From: Acidobacteriota bacterium
Lineage (GTDB): Bacteria > Acidobacteriota > Polarisedimenticolia > JAPUIV01
Direction of reading: 5' to 3'
Length of the DNA: 16,863 bases
NCBI GenBank assembly: GCA_027296665.1
Contig: JAPUIV010000208.1
Span: 1-16,863 of the forward strand
Shown here piece by piece: positions 7,424-14,216 of this stretch; the stretch's first letter is position 1, and every line of letters begins with the position of its first letter. The position numbers were made by a program, and so were the translations under genes. The notes under the pieces were generated by a model that had not been told where the DNA came from, did no database searches, and was given only the letters and a program-made list of their open reading frames with translations.

Positions 7424-7656
7424 CGATCCGGGTCGAGATCGATCCCTTCGGGAACCTGGGGAGGAAATTCGATCCCGTGGAAATTGATCTCCCGGCGGCG
7501 CCTCTGATCGGAGAGATCCTCCGAAATGTGGCCCCGTTCGTCGATCTCGGCGCCCAGGAAGGCCTCGAAGTGGAACTCGCAGAATCTCTGGAAATATTCA
7601 GGCTCGCGGCACCGGGTCACGCCGTCATAACTGGTGATGAACCGGCATTGTTTCAT
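7420..7656 (-). CDS. Small Cys-rich protein with a putative zinc-binding Cys3His motif, function unknown
   Basis: I do not recognise this 78-residue protein. The N-terminal third holds Cys4-x11-Cys16-x9-Cys26-x2-His29 (CRFIT, TRCREP, FCEFHF), which looks like a small treble-clef or zinc-knuckle site. The rest is polar and acidic (LGAEIDERGHISEDLSDQRRRREINFHG) and ends DLDPDR. It is probably a real gene: it fills the space between selD and nth exactly and is joined to both by ATGA stop/start overlaps (7653-7656 and 7420-7423). No signal peptide or membrane segment is visible. Position next to selD could suggest a link with selenium metabolism, but the operon is functionally mixed, so this is only a possibility. 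Confidence 0.72.
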   Translation of the reverse strand: MKQCRFITSYDGVTRCREPEYFQRFCEFHFEAFLGAEIDERGHISEDLSDQRRRREINFHGIEFPPQVPEGIDLDPDR

Positions 7657-8711
7657 CTCGATTCGCTCCAGTCCAGGACGATGCCTCCCGGACCGGCAAC
7701 GATCCTGCCGATGATCCGGGCCGCCCCGGCCCCGGCGGCGTGCAGCGCCCGCAACATCGCCTCCGCACGGTCAGCCGCTACGGCTATCAACAGGCCCCCG
7801 GAGGTCTGGGGATCGTACATGACCTCCACATGCTCGGATGGCGGGGTTCCACCCTGCTTGAGGCGGGCGGCAGTCGCCTCCCGGTTCGATTCCGTGTTCC
7901 CCGTCCGGACACCTTCTCCGATCTGCTCGAGAACTCCGGTGAAGAGGGGAATTCTTTTGAGATCCAGAACCATCTCGACACTGCTCCCCGCCGCCATCTC
8001 CAGCGCGTGACCGGCCAGACCGAACCCGGTCACGTCGGTGCAGGCATGCACCCCGGGTTCGCTGGCGGCGGCTTCCCCCGCTGCTCGGTTCAATGCGGCC
8101 ATGCTGCGGATCGCCTCCTCGAGCCCCTTCTCCACCGGCCGGTCCTGGCGCGCCGCCTGGGTGATGACCCCCGTACCGATCGGTTTCGTCAGGATCAAAA
8201 CATCCCCCGCCCTGGCGGTGGAGTTCCTCAAGATCTTGTCGGGATGGACCACCCCCGTGACCGACAGGCCGTACTTGAGCTCCGGGTCGCGGATGCTGTG
8301 CCCGCCGAGCAGGTGCGCCCCGGCCTCCCGGACCTTCCGGTAACCCCCCGCCAGGATCTTCCGTAGGGTGGAAATTTCGACCTTGTCGGAGGGAAAATTG
8401 CAGAGGTTTAGGACGGTGACGGGGGTGGCGCCCATGGCGTAGATATCGCTCAGGGAGTTGGCCGCGGCGATCTGGCCGTACAGATCGGGATCGTCCACGA
8501 TCGGGGTGATGTAGTCGACCGACTGCACCACGGCCAAATCGTCCCGGAGGCGGAAAACTCCCGCGTCGTCGGAGGTCGACATATCGACCAGAACCCGGTT
8601 ATCGGCCGCCGGCGAGAAGCCTTGCAACAATCGTTCCAGGTCCACCGGACCCAGTTTGGCCGCTCACCCGCCGGAGCTGACCAGATGGGTCAGCCGTTTT
8701 TTCTCCGTCAT
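7653..8711 (-). CDS. selD: Selenide, water dikinase (selenophosphate synthetase), itself a selenoprotein
   Basis: SelD makes selenophosphate from selenide and ATP, the selenium donor for Sec-tRNA and selenouridine. Conserved segments include STSDDAGVF, QSVDYITPIVDDPDLYGQIAAANSLSDIYAMG, LLGGHSIRDPELKYGLSVTG, LTKPIGTGV and DVTGFGLAGHALEMA. The conventional frame would begin at GTG 8645 (VDLERLL) and lack the catalytic N-terminus. Upstream in the same frame is UGA 8664-8666, and before it an N-terminus starting ATG 8711 (MTEKKRLTHLVSSGG). Reading UGA as Sec gives SSGG-Sec16-AAK19, matching the GCGCK (catalytic Cys/Lys) position of E. coli SelD. Length is then 352 residues, against 347 in E. coli. 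The ATG is confirmed by AAGGA before it and by a 4-base ATGA overlap with the methyltransferase stop. The gene end overlaps the next gene in the same way. selA, selB and selC are not in the window. Confidence 0.93.
8636..8654 (-). promoter_or_regulatory. Bacterial SECIS-like hairpin downstream of the selD UGA
   Basis: On the minus strand CTGGGTCC (8654-8647) pairs with GGACCTGG (8643-8636) across the 3-nt loop GGT. The stem has eight pairs, two of them G-U. The loop begins 17 nt after the UGA and starts with GG, meeting the usual bacterial SECIS geometry. The apex TCCGGTG is identical to that of the hairpin following the radical-SAM UGA. Confidence 0.78.
8664..8666 (-). other. In-frame UGA codon, probable selenocysteine (Sec16 of SelD)
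   Basis: The codon sits between GGC GGG (Gly-Gly) and GCG GCC AAA (Ala-Ala-Lys). This is the catalytic Cys/Sec position of SelD, three residues before the essential Lys. Sec at this place is well known in SelD proteins of selenocysteine-using organisms. The sequence on both sides of the UGA is recognisably SelD and in one frame. Confidence 0.92.
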
Positions 8712-9877
8712 GCTGTTCCTTCCACTCCTACCATCCCCGCGTGGAACGGATCCCGCAAACCGCGGAGATCCCCCGAAACCTCGCCCCGCCGGAAGATCAA
8801 GACCTTGAACTGCTCTCCCATTCCGCCCGGCTGGATCAACTGGCGCAGGGCGAGGCGTTCCCGCACCGATCCCACATCGGCACGGCCGGCGATCGACTCG
8901 ATCCGTTCCAGTAGACCCATCGAGATCAGGAACCGCATCTGGTTGGTGATGCCGCAACTTCGCCATCCGGCCCGTTCGGCGGCGCGGATCAACGCGGTGA
9001 AGTTCAGGTGGGCGGTGAGATCCCGCTCGCCCACGTCGCGGTAGAACTCCTCCGAGGCGCGGTGGCGATGGTAACTCAGCAGGGTGCCGCGGGCGCGTTC
9101 CGGGGCGTACAGTTCCCGAGCCGGATAGCCGTAGTCGATGACGATCCAGTACCCGTTGCCGATCACGCGGGCGGTCGCCCGCGCCCATTCGAGGGCGCCG
9201 AGATTCACTTCCGCCTGCTGGCCCTCTTCGAGGCGGATCTTCTCCTCGCGGAGATAGGCGGCTATCTCTTTCCCGACCGGTTCCCCCTCGGTCTCGACAA
9301 ACTCCCCATCCCTGGCCGAGACGAAGATCTCTCGAAGCCTGCCCTTCCGGATGACCACCCGGTGAACCGGAAGGGCGTCGAGTAATTCGTTCGCGACCAG
9401 ACAACCGTTCCGGGCAGGCTCGCCCGCCAGCTCATCGAGGCTTTCCCACCAGACCGTCCCCTCGAGGCAGCCTGCCTTTTCGAGCGATCGTCTCTGGACC
9501 CGCCGCAGCGCCGGACTGGTTTCCACCAGACCGAGCCGGAATCGGGCCGGGTCACCGGGGGAAACAGGCCGCAGGGCACGCATCATGTCAGCGGCCAGAT
9601 GCCCCTCGCCCGGCCCGGCCTCGATGATCCAGAAGGACGATCGCCGGCCGGTGAATGGATCGGCCATCTCCCGGATCTGCCCGGCCACCAACTCGCCGAA
9701 AGCGGCATGCACGTGGCTGCTGGTGAAGAAATCCCCTTCGCGGCCGATCCGCTTGCGCCCCGATCGATAATAGCCGTGTTCCGGATGGTAGAGGGCCGCG
9801 TCCATGAAATCACGAAAGGAGAGGGGGCCGCCCGACCCGATCCGCTCCAGGAGGATCTGTCTCAGTTGATTCATCAT
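8708..9877 (-). CDS. MidA/NDUFAF7-family SAM-dependent methyltransferase (DUF185)
   Basis: The 389-residue protein matches the SAM-dependent methyltransferase family of human NDUFAF7 (MidA). The N-terminus has ALYHPEHGYYRSG and GDFFTSSHVHAAFGELVA. The SAM-binding loop is IIEAGPGEGHLAADMMRAL (Glu86, Gly88, Gly90, Gly92), and the family signature VANELLDALPVHRV follows. WIVIDYGYPARELY and GTLLSYHRHRA are typical later blocks. In mitochondria NDUFAF7 dimethylates an arginine of NDUFS2, the NuoD homologue, and is needed for complex I assembly. Its position directly after nuoB supports the same role here, although nuoD is not in the window. The start overlaps the nuoB stop in ATGATGA, so M1 (9877) and M2 (9874) are both possible. 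The stop overlaps the selD start as ATGA. Confidence 0.88.
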   Translation of the reverse strand: MMNQLRQILLERIGSGGPLSFRDFMDAALYHPEHGYYRSGRKRIGREGDFFTSSHVHAAFGELVAGQIREMADPFTGRRSSFWIIEAGPGEGHLAADMMRALRPVSPGDPARFRLGLVETSPALRRVQRRSLEKAGCLEGTVWWESLDELAGEPARNGCLVANELLDALPVHRVVIRKGRLREIFVSARDGEFVETEGEPVGKEIAAYLREEKIRLEEGQQAEVNLGALEWARATARVIGNGYWIVIDYGYPARELYAPERARGTLLSYHRHRASEEFYRDVGERDLTAHLNFTALIRAAERAGWRSCGITNQMRFLISMGLLERIESIAGRADVGSVRERLALRQLIQPGGMGEQFKVLIFRRGEVSGDLRGLRDPFHAGMVGVEGTA

Positions 9878-10374
9878 TTCCCCCGGGACATCTTCTCGAT
9901 CTTCTTCTGCACTTCCATGATGCCGGCGATCAGCGCCTCCGGCCGCGGCGGGCAGCCGGGAATGTACACATCGACCGGCATGATCTCATCGACCCCCTGA
10001 ACCACCGAGTAGGACCGGAACATCCCGCCGGAGGAGGCGCAGGCCCCCATGGCGATCACCCATTTCGGTTCCGGCATCTGGTCGTAGATCCGGCGGGCGG
10101 CGGGCGCCATCTTCTTGGTCAGGGTGCCGGCGACGATCATGAGATCGCTCTGGCGGGGAGAGAACCGGAGGACCTCCGCCCCGAACCGGGCCATGTCGAA
10201 CTTCGGCCCCACGGTCGCCATCAACTCGATGGCGCAGCAGGCCAGTCCCAGCGGCATCGGCCACAGGGAGTTCTTCCGGGACCAGGCGACCAGAGAATCC
10301 AGCTTGGTGGTGAACAGGCCGCGACGGAAGAGTTCCTCTTCCTCTTCCGGCGGCGGTTCCGGCAAGCGGTTCAT
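9874..10374 (-). CDS. nuoB: NADH-quinone oxidoreductase subunit B
   Basis: The 166-residue NuoB carries the terminal 4Fe-4S cluster N2 of complex I, which passes electrons to quinone at the membrane interface. The ligands are present: tandem Cys46-Cys47 in GLACCAIELMA, Cys112 in MGACASSGG, and Cys141 in IPGCPPRPEA. The start is the ATG at 10374, with GGAGGGAG just upstream and a 4-base ATGA overlap with the nuoI stop. The same frame stays open far upstream into nuoI and nuoG, but that extension is antisense-free noise and not family sequence. The Glu/Pro-rich N-terminus (PEPPPEEEEE) is a local elaboration. The order nuoG-nuoI-nuoB is not that of the usual nuoA-N operon. Confidence 0.96.
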   Translation of the reverse strand: MNRLPEPPPEEEEELFRRGLFTTKLDSLVAWSRKNSLWPMPLGLACCAIELMATVGPKFDMARFGAEVLRFSPRQSDLMIVAGTLTKKMAPAARRIYDQMPEPKWVIAMGACASSGGMFRSYSVVQGVDEIMPVDVYIPGCPPRPEALIAGIMEVQKKIEKMSRGK

Positions 10375-10898
10375 TGTTTTCTCCCTCCACTCCGGGATGG
10401 ATCGGCCAGCAACGGTTTCCACTTCTGGATCGTGTCGGGCCGAACCCCGCCGATCTCCAGCAGTTTCTCCTTCTGGAAGATCAATTCGGCGCGGGTCAGC
10501 CCGGTGAGTTCGTAATCCTGGTTGAGGAAGATCGCCTGTTCCGGGCAGACCTCCTCGCAGTAGCCGCACATGATGCAGCGCAGCATGTTGATCTGGAACT
10601 TCTCGGCAAACTTCTCGACGGGACTCTCCTGGAGCTCCCCCGCGGTGATGGTGATCGCCCGCGGCGGGCAGACCCACTGGCACAGGTAGCAGGCGACGCA
10701 CTTTTCCCTGCCGTGCTGATCGCGAACCAGGGAAGGCAGGCCGCGATACCCCTCCGAAAACTCGCCCCTCTGTTCGGGGTATTGCAGGGTCACCTTGGGG
10801 CGAAAGATGTGGCGCAGGGTCAGGCTCATCCCCTTGACCAGTGCCCAGAAGTAGGTCCACGCGCGAAACCTCGGATCGGGCCGCCGGACGAATATCAT
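10371..10898 (-). CDS. nuoI: NADH-quinone oxidoreductase subunit I (2x 4Fe-4S)
   Basis: The 175-residue NuoI is the ferredoxin-like subunit carrying clusters N6a and N6b in the peripheral arm of complex I. Two C-x2-C-x2-C-x3-C-P motifs are intact: Cys67, 70, 73 and 77 (CVACYLCQWVCP), and Cys108, 111, 114 and 118 (CIMCGYCEEVCP). An amphipathic N-terminal part (AWTYFWALVKGMSLTLRHIFRPKVTLQYPEQRG) is typical of NuoI and binds the membrane arm. It overlaps nuoG upstream and nuoB downstream by 4 bases each (ATGA). NuoH, which commonly sits between nuoG and nuoI, is missing here. The C-terminal 30 residues (KWKPLLADPSRSGGRKQ) are not conserved. Confidence 0.95.
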   Translation of the reverse strand: MIFVRRPDPRFRAWTYFWALVKGMSLTLRHIFRPKVTLQYPEQRGEFSEGYRGLPSLVRDQHGREKCVACYLCQWVCPPRAITITAGELQESPVEKFAEKFQINMLRCIMCGYCEEVCPEQAIFLNQDYELTGLTRAELIFQKEKLLEIGGVRPDTIQKWKPLLADPSRSGGRKQ

Positions 10899-12454
10899 CC
10901 CGCCCCCCCTTCACCGGCCGCGCGTTCGGGTGCCGCCGCGCCGAGCGCCCGGGTGATCTCCTGTGAGGTGGCGTAGGAAAAATCAGCCTCCAGCGCCTTG
11001 CCCAGGAGAGAGAGGAACATCCACCCGGCCTGGCCGGCGCCGGGGGCGCGTTTCGCCGCGCGCACCGCCTGGACCCGTCCTTCAAAGTTCCTGTAGGTCC
11101 CGTCAATCTCCACGAAGGAAGCGGCCGGGAGAACCACGTGCGCAACCTCTCCCGTTCCGGTGAGAAACTGGTCATGTACCACCAGGAGATCCAGTCCGGC
11201 GAGAATTGCCCGGGTCATCCCCTCCAGCTGCGGCATCTCCAGGAGATCCTCCCCCAGGACGATGAGGGCCCGCAACGAACCGTCCTTCAGGGAAGAGACC
11301 AGCGCGGCCGGTTTCATCTGTTGCCCGCCATTCCCGAGGCAGAGATCGTTGACGCCTCGCCGGTTCGGGGTCCGGTCCCGGCGCAATAGCAGCGCGTCGT
11401 CTTCCCCCTCGCAATGGTCGAGGACAATGATCCTCGAGCCGTCGAGAACCTCACTGGAGATCCGCCCGACCAGGAAGGCCTCTTCATTGGTGAGCCTCCC
11501 GGAGACGATCCAGCCGATCGCCTCGCCGCCCTGTTCCTGGAAGATCCGGAGGAGGCCGGCCGCAGACCGTTTCACCGCCTCCAGCCAGGGAGAAGGAGTC
11601 AAGGTATCCTCCCGGCGGACCAGGGGAGTCAACAGGCGATCCGGGCTGTTGACGGACTCGAATCCGTTTCGGCCGATGTCGCACATCCAGTGGCCATTCA
11701 CCTCTTCGTTCACCCGGGGTCGCAGGCGCGCGACCTGCTCGTCGGCGGTATCGACCCAGATGTTGCAACCCCGGGCGCAGCCGGGGCACACGCTCGGGGT
11801 CGACTTCAGGAACCAGACACGGCTGCGGAAGCGAAACTCCCGGCTGGTCAACGCCCCGACCGGACAGATATCGACGACATTGCCGCTGTACAGGTTCTCG
11901 AGGGGCCGCCCCGGAAAGGTCCCGATCGTGGTCCGGTCGCCCCGGTCGAACAGGTCGATCTCGTGGGTCCCGGTGATCTCCTGGCAGAACCGGATGCACC
12001 GGGTGCACAGGATGCAACGTTCCTCATCGAGAAGCACGTGCGGCCCGATCACCACCCGTTTGTTCTTCTTGACTTTCTCCTCCTGGAACCGGCTGACGCC
12101 GCTGCCGTGCAGGACGGCGTACTCCTGCAGGAGGCACTCGCCGGCCTGATCGCAGATCGGGCAATCGAGGGGATGGTTGATCAGGAGAAACTCCATCACC
12201 CCCCGCCGCGCCTCCAGCACCCGCGGCGAGCCGGTGCGGACCACCATCCCGTCGTTCACCACGGTGGAGCAGGCAATCATGAGCTTCGGCGCCTTCTCCA
12301 CCTCGACCAGGCAGATCCGGCAGTTTCCGACAATGGTCAATTTGGGGTGGTAGCAGTAATGCGGGACGGCCAGGTTCCGCTCCAGGGCCGCCTGCAGGAT
12401 CGTGGTCCCCGGCGACACCTCGATCTCGTCTCCGTCTAGGTGGAACTTCGGCAT
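10895..12454 (-). CDS. nuoG: NADH-quinone oxidoreductase subunit G, short form
   Basis: The 519-residue protein has the NuoG N-terminal module. The 2Fe-2S ligands are Cys34, Cys45, Cys48 and Cys62. The His-Cys3 cluster N5 is His94, Cys98, Cys101 and Cys107 (HPLDCPICDQAGEC). A 4Fe-4S site is Cys147, Cys150, Cys153 and Cys197 (CILCTRC, DICPVGA). A further Cys set, Cys223-x2-Cys226-x3-Cys230 and Cys258 (CPGCARGC, WMCDIGR), matches the off-pathway cluster N7 found in some bacteria and absent from mitochondrial NDUFS1. The molybdopterin-oxidoreductase-like rest is short; E. coli NuoG is about 900 residues. The region near HVVLPAASFVEIDGTYRNFEGRVQAV is the expected late motif, so the gene is compact rather than broken. 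The start ATG at 12454 has AAGGG upstream and lies 6 bp after the membrane protein gene. Confidence 0.92.
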   Translation of the reverse strand: MPKFHLDGDEIEVSPGTTILQAALERNLAVPHYCYHPKLTIVGNCRICLVEVEKAPKLMIACSTVVNDGMVVRTGSPRVLEARRGVMEFLLINHPLDCPICDQAGECLLQEYAVLHGSGVSRFQEEKVKKNKRVVIGPHVLLDEERCILCTRCIRFCQEITGTHEIDLFDRGDRTTIGTFPGRPLENLYSGNVVDICPVGALTSREFRFRSRVWFLKSTPSVCPGCARGCNIWVDTADEQVARLRPRVNEEVNGHWMCDIGRNGFESVNSPDRLLTPLVRREDTLTPSPWLEAVKRSAAGLLRIFQEQGGEAIGWIVSGRLTNEEAFLVGRISSEVLDGSRIIVLDHCEGEDDALLLRRDRTPNRRGVNDLCLGNGGQQMKPAALVSSLKDGSLRALIVLGEDLLEMPQLEGMTRAILAGLDLLVVHDQFLTGTGEVAHVVLPAASFVEIDGTYRNFEGRVQAVRAAKRAPGAGQAGWMFLSLLGKALEADFSYATSQEITRALGAAAPERAAGEGGAG

Positions 12455-12460
12455 GCGCGA

Positions 12461-12961
12461 TTACCCTTCCGCGGGAGTCCGGCCGTCCTTCCCGTCCAGA
12501 GCTTCCATCTCGGCGCCCAGAGCCAGGTCGTGCCCGATCCCCATCAGGCCGCGCCACAGGGTGAAGGAGTTCAACCCGACACCGATCCCGGCGAGTATGC
12601 CGTGGAACAGATGCCAGCCGCTCCAGACGGCGGCAATGCCCCCGGCCGTCGTGACGCCGATGGTCACCACGATCGAATAGGTCGCCCAGGGAAAGAACAT
12701 TCTCTTGATCTCCCGCGTGCGCTCGATGAACTCCCCGCCAAGGGAAAGCTCCTGGGTGACCTCCTTCACGTACTTGCCCCGGCCGATGAGGTAAAACATC
12801 GTGGCGGTATGGGTGAACAGAAGGAGGAACGCGGTCAGCAGGCCCCAGAGGATATGCTGCGTCCGGGTGAACCACCCGATCACCGGCCCCAATCCGGAGG
12901 CGAAGGTGATCCCTTGAAACAGGAAGACCACCAGAATGAGTGTTCCCAGACCCCGGGCCAT
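12461..12961 (-). CDS. Small integral membrane protein, function unknown
   Basis: This 166-residue protein is unrecognised by name. It shows four hydrophobic segments at about 4-22, 36-60, 90-112 and 114-136, with a charged loop between the second and third (GKYVKEVTQELSLGGEFIERTREIKRMF) and a polar C-terminus. Histidines are placed at or near the membrane segments: His36 and His51 flank or lie in helix 2 (RTQHILW, LFTHTATMFYLIG), and His117 and His120 are in helix 4 (GWHLFHG). This could allow heme or metal binding, but no cytochrome b signature is certain. GGAGGA precedes the ATG at 12961. The gene is 31 bp after dgt and only 6 bp before nuoG, so it is co-transcribed with the complex I genes and may be linked to respiration. 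Confidence 0.75.
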   Translation of the reverse strand: MARGLGTLILVVFLFQGITFASGLGPVIGWFTRTQHILWGLLTAFLLLFTHTATMFYLIGRGKYVKEVTQELSLGGEFIERTREIKRMFFPWATYSIVVTIGVTTAGGIAAVWSGWHLFHGILAGIGVGLNSFTLWRGLMGIGHDLALGAEMEALDGKDGRTPAEG

Positions 12962-12992
12962 TTCCGCGTTTTCCTCCCCCGTACTCGGGTGT

Positions 12993-14123
12993 TCAGATGT
13001 GTTCTTCGGCGGTGAACAGCCGGCGATGCTCCTGGTACGCGTATCGATCGGTCATGCCGGACAGGTAATCGCAGATCACCCTCTCCTTGCCCCCCTGGGC
13101 GATCTTGCTCCGGTGGCGCTGGGGCAGCAGGGTGGGGTTGTTCTGATAAGCGACGAACAGGTCCCGCAGGCAGCGCCGCGCCTTTTCCATGGCGACCGCC
13201 ACCCGGTGATGGAGATAGAGATGGGTGCGCAGATAGGATCGGAGGTTCAGGGCCCACTCCGCCGCCTGGGGATCGAATCCGATCAGGCGGTGGCCGCAAG
13301 TTCGGACGTCCTCGATCGATTGAATCCCCTCCTCCTTGAGGGTCCTGGTGGAATGGTCGATGAGGTTGGTCACGAAGAAATCGATCACGCCGCGCAATGC
13401 TTCGTTGAATAGTTGCCGCCGGGTCGCCTTCGGAAATTTCCCCCCCGCCACCTCGAAAAACTGCTGGAAGGAACGGACATTCTGCAAGAGATCGTCGAGG
13501 TCGAGGATCTTCGATTCCACACCGTCATCGACGTCATGGGTGTTGTAGGCGATCTCATCGGCCAGATCGACCAGTTGCACCTCCAGGAGGGGTTGCTCGT
13601 CCAGGTTGTATTCGACCATGTCGGGAACCTTGGCCTTGTCGAACTTGGCCGAATGCTTGAGAATCCCCTCGCGCACCTCATACGACAGGTTCAACCCCGG
13701 AAATCCGGCATAGCGCTCCTCCAGCACCTCGACGATCCGGAGCGACTGGCGGTTGTGCTCGAACCCGCCGTCGCTCACCATCAGGCCGTTCAGGACCTCC
13801 TCCCCGGTATGCCCGAACGGGGTGTGGCCCAGGTCATGCGACAGCGCGAGAACCTCGGACAGGTCGAAATTGAGCCCCATGCTGGTGGCGATGGTCCGGG
13901 AAATCTGCGACACTTCCAGGCTGTGGGTCAGCCGGGTCCGGAAATGGTCCCCCTCATGGTTCACGAATACCTGGGTCTTGTACTCGAGGCGGCGGAAGGC
14001 GCGGGAGTGGGTCACCCGGTCCCGGTCGCGCATGAAGATCGACCGGTAGGAATGGTCGTCTTCGGGAAACCGCCTGCCGCGGGAAAGCGACTCCTGCATC
14101 GCGTAGCTGGCCATTTCGGTCAT
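12993..14123 (-). CDS. dgt: dGTPase-like HD-domain dNTP triphosphohydrolase
   Basis: The 376-residue protein belongs to the HD-domain deoxynucleoside triphosphohydrolases, which cleave a dNTP to deoxynucleoside and triphosphate. Family blocks are RDRDRVTHSRAFRRLEYKTQVF, then RTRLTHSLEVSQI with metal-ligand His67, then LALSHDLGHTPFGHTGEE with His96-Asp97, then the later DLADEIAYNTHDVDDG. Length suits the short 'dGTPase-like' subgroup rather than E. coli Dgt (505 residues). I placed the start at ATG 14123, with AGGGG just before it. The in-frame ATG at 14156 falls at or before the predicted transcription start and has no SD. Substrate preference cannot be read from sequence. It is the first gene of the operon that continues to nth. 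Confidence 0.9.
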   Translation of the reverse strand: MTEMASYAMQESLSRGRRFPEDDHSYRSIFMRDRDRVTHSRAFRRLEYKTQVFVNHEGDHFRTRLTHSLEVSQISRTIATSMGLNFDLSEVLALSHDLGHTPFGHTGEEVLNGLMVSDGGFEHNRQSLRIVEVLEERYAGFPGLNLSYEVREGILKHSAKFDKAKVPDMVEYNLDEQPLLEVQLVDLADEIAYNTHDVDDGVESKILDLDDLLQNVRSFQQFFEVAGGKFPKATRRQLFNEALRGVIDFFVTNLIDHSTRTLKEEGIQSIEDVRTCGHRLIGFDPQAAEWALNLRSYLRTHLYLHHRVAVAMEKARRCLRDLFVAYQNNPTLLPQRHRSKIAQGGKERVICDYLSGMTDRYAYQEHRRLFTAEEHI

Positions 14124-14158
14124 GTTGCCCCTATCTTTCTTTCTCGGTTGAGCCATTC

Positions 14159-14187
14159 AGAATATCGAATCCGGCCACCTTTATCAA
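14159..14187 (-). promoter_or_regulatory. Predicted sigma70-type promoter of the dgt-nuoGIB-selD-nth operon
   Basis: On the minus strand TTGATA (14187-14182) and TATTCT (14164-14159) are 17 bp apart. Transcription would begin near 14152, inside the possible ATG at 14156, so the ATG at 14123 with its AGGGG would be used with a leader of about 30 nt. Just upstream, GCCCC-ACC-GGGGC or CGGTG-CCC-CACCG can form a small hairpin after iscU, without a T-run. Confidence 0.5.
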
Positions 14188-14216
14188 CCGCCGGAGCCGC
14201 CCCGGTGGGGCACCGT

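Noticed and set aside
8645..8645. GTG at 8645 as the selD start
   Set aside because: It would remove the catalytic Sec/Lys segment and ignores the coupled ATG at 8711.
8664..9404. 246-residue minus-strand frame ending at the UGA before selD
   Set aside because: Most of it is out of frame with the methyltransferase and low-complexity. Only its last 15 residues, from ATG 8711, are real, as the N-terminus of SelD.
11414..12439. 341-residue open frame on the plus strand opposite nuoG
   Set aside because: NuoG carries all its cluster motifs on the other strand; this frame has none of its own and no ribosome-binding site.
14190..14216. Hairpin after iscU as an intrinsic terminator
   Set aside because: Alternative 5-bp GC stems can form, but there is no U-run; noted only as part of the promoter region.
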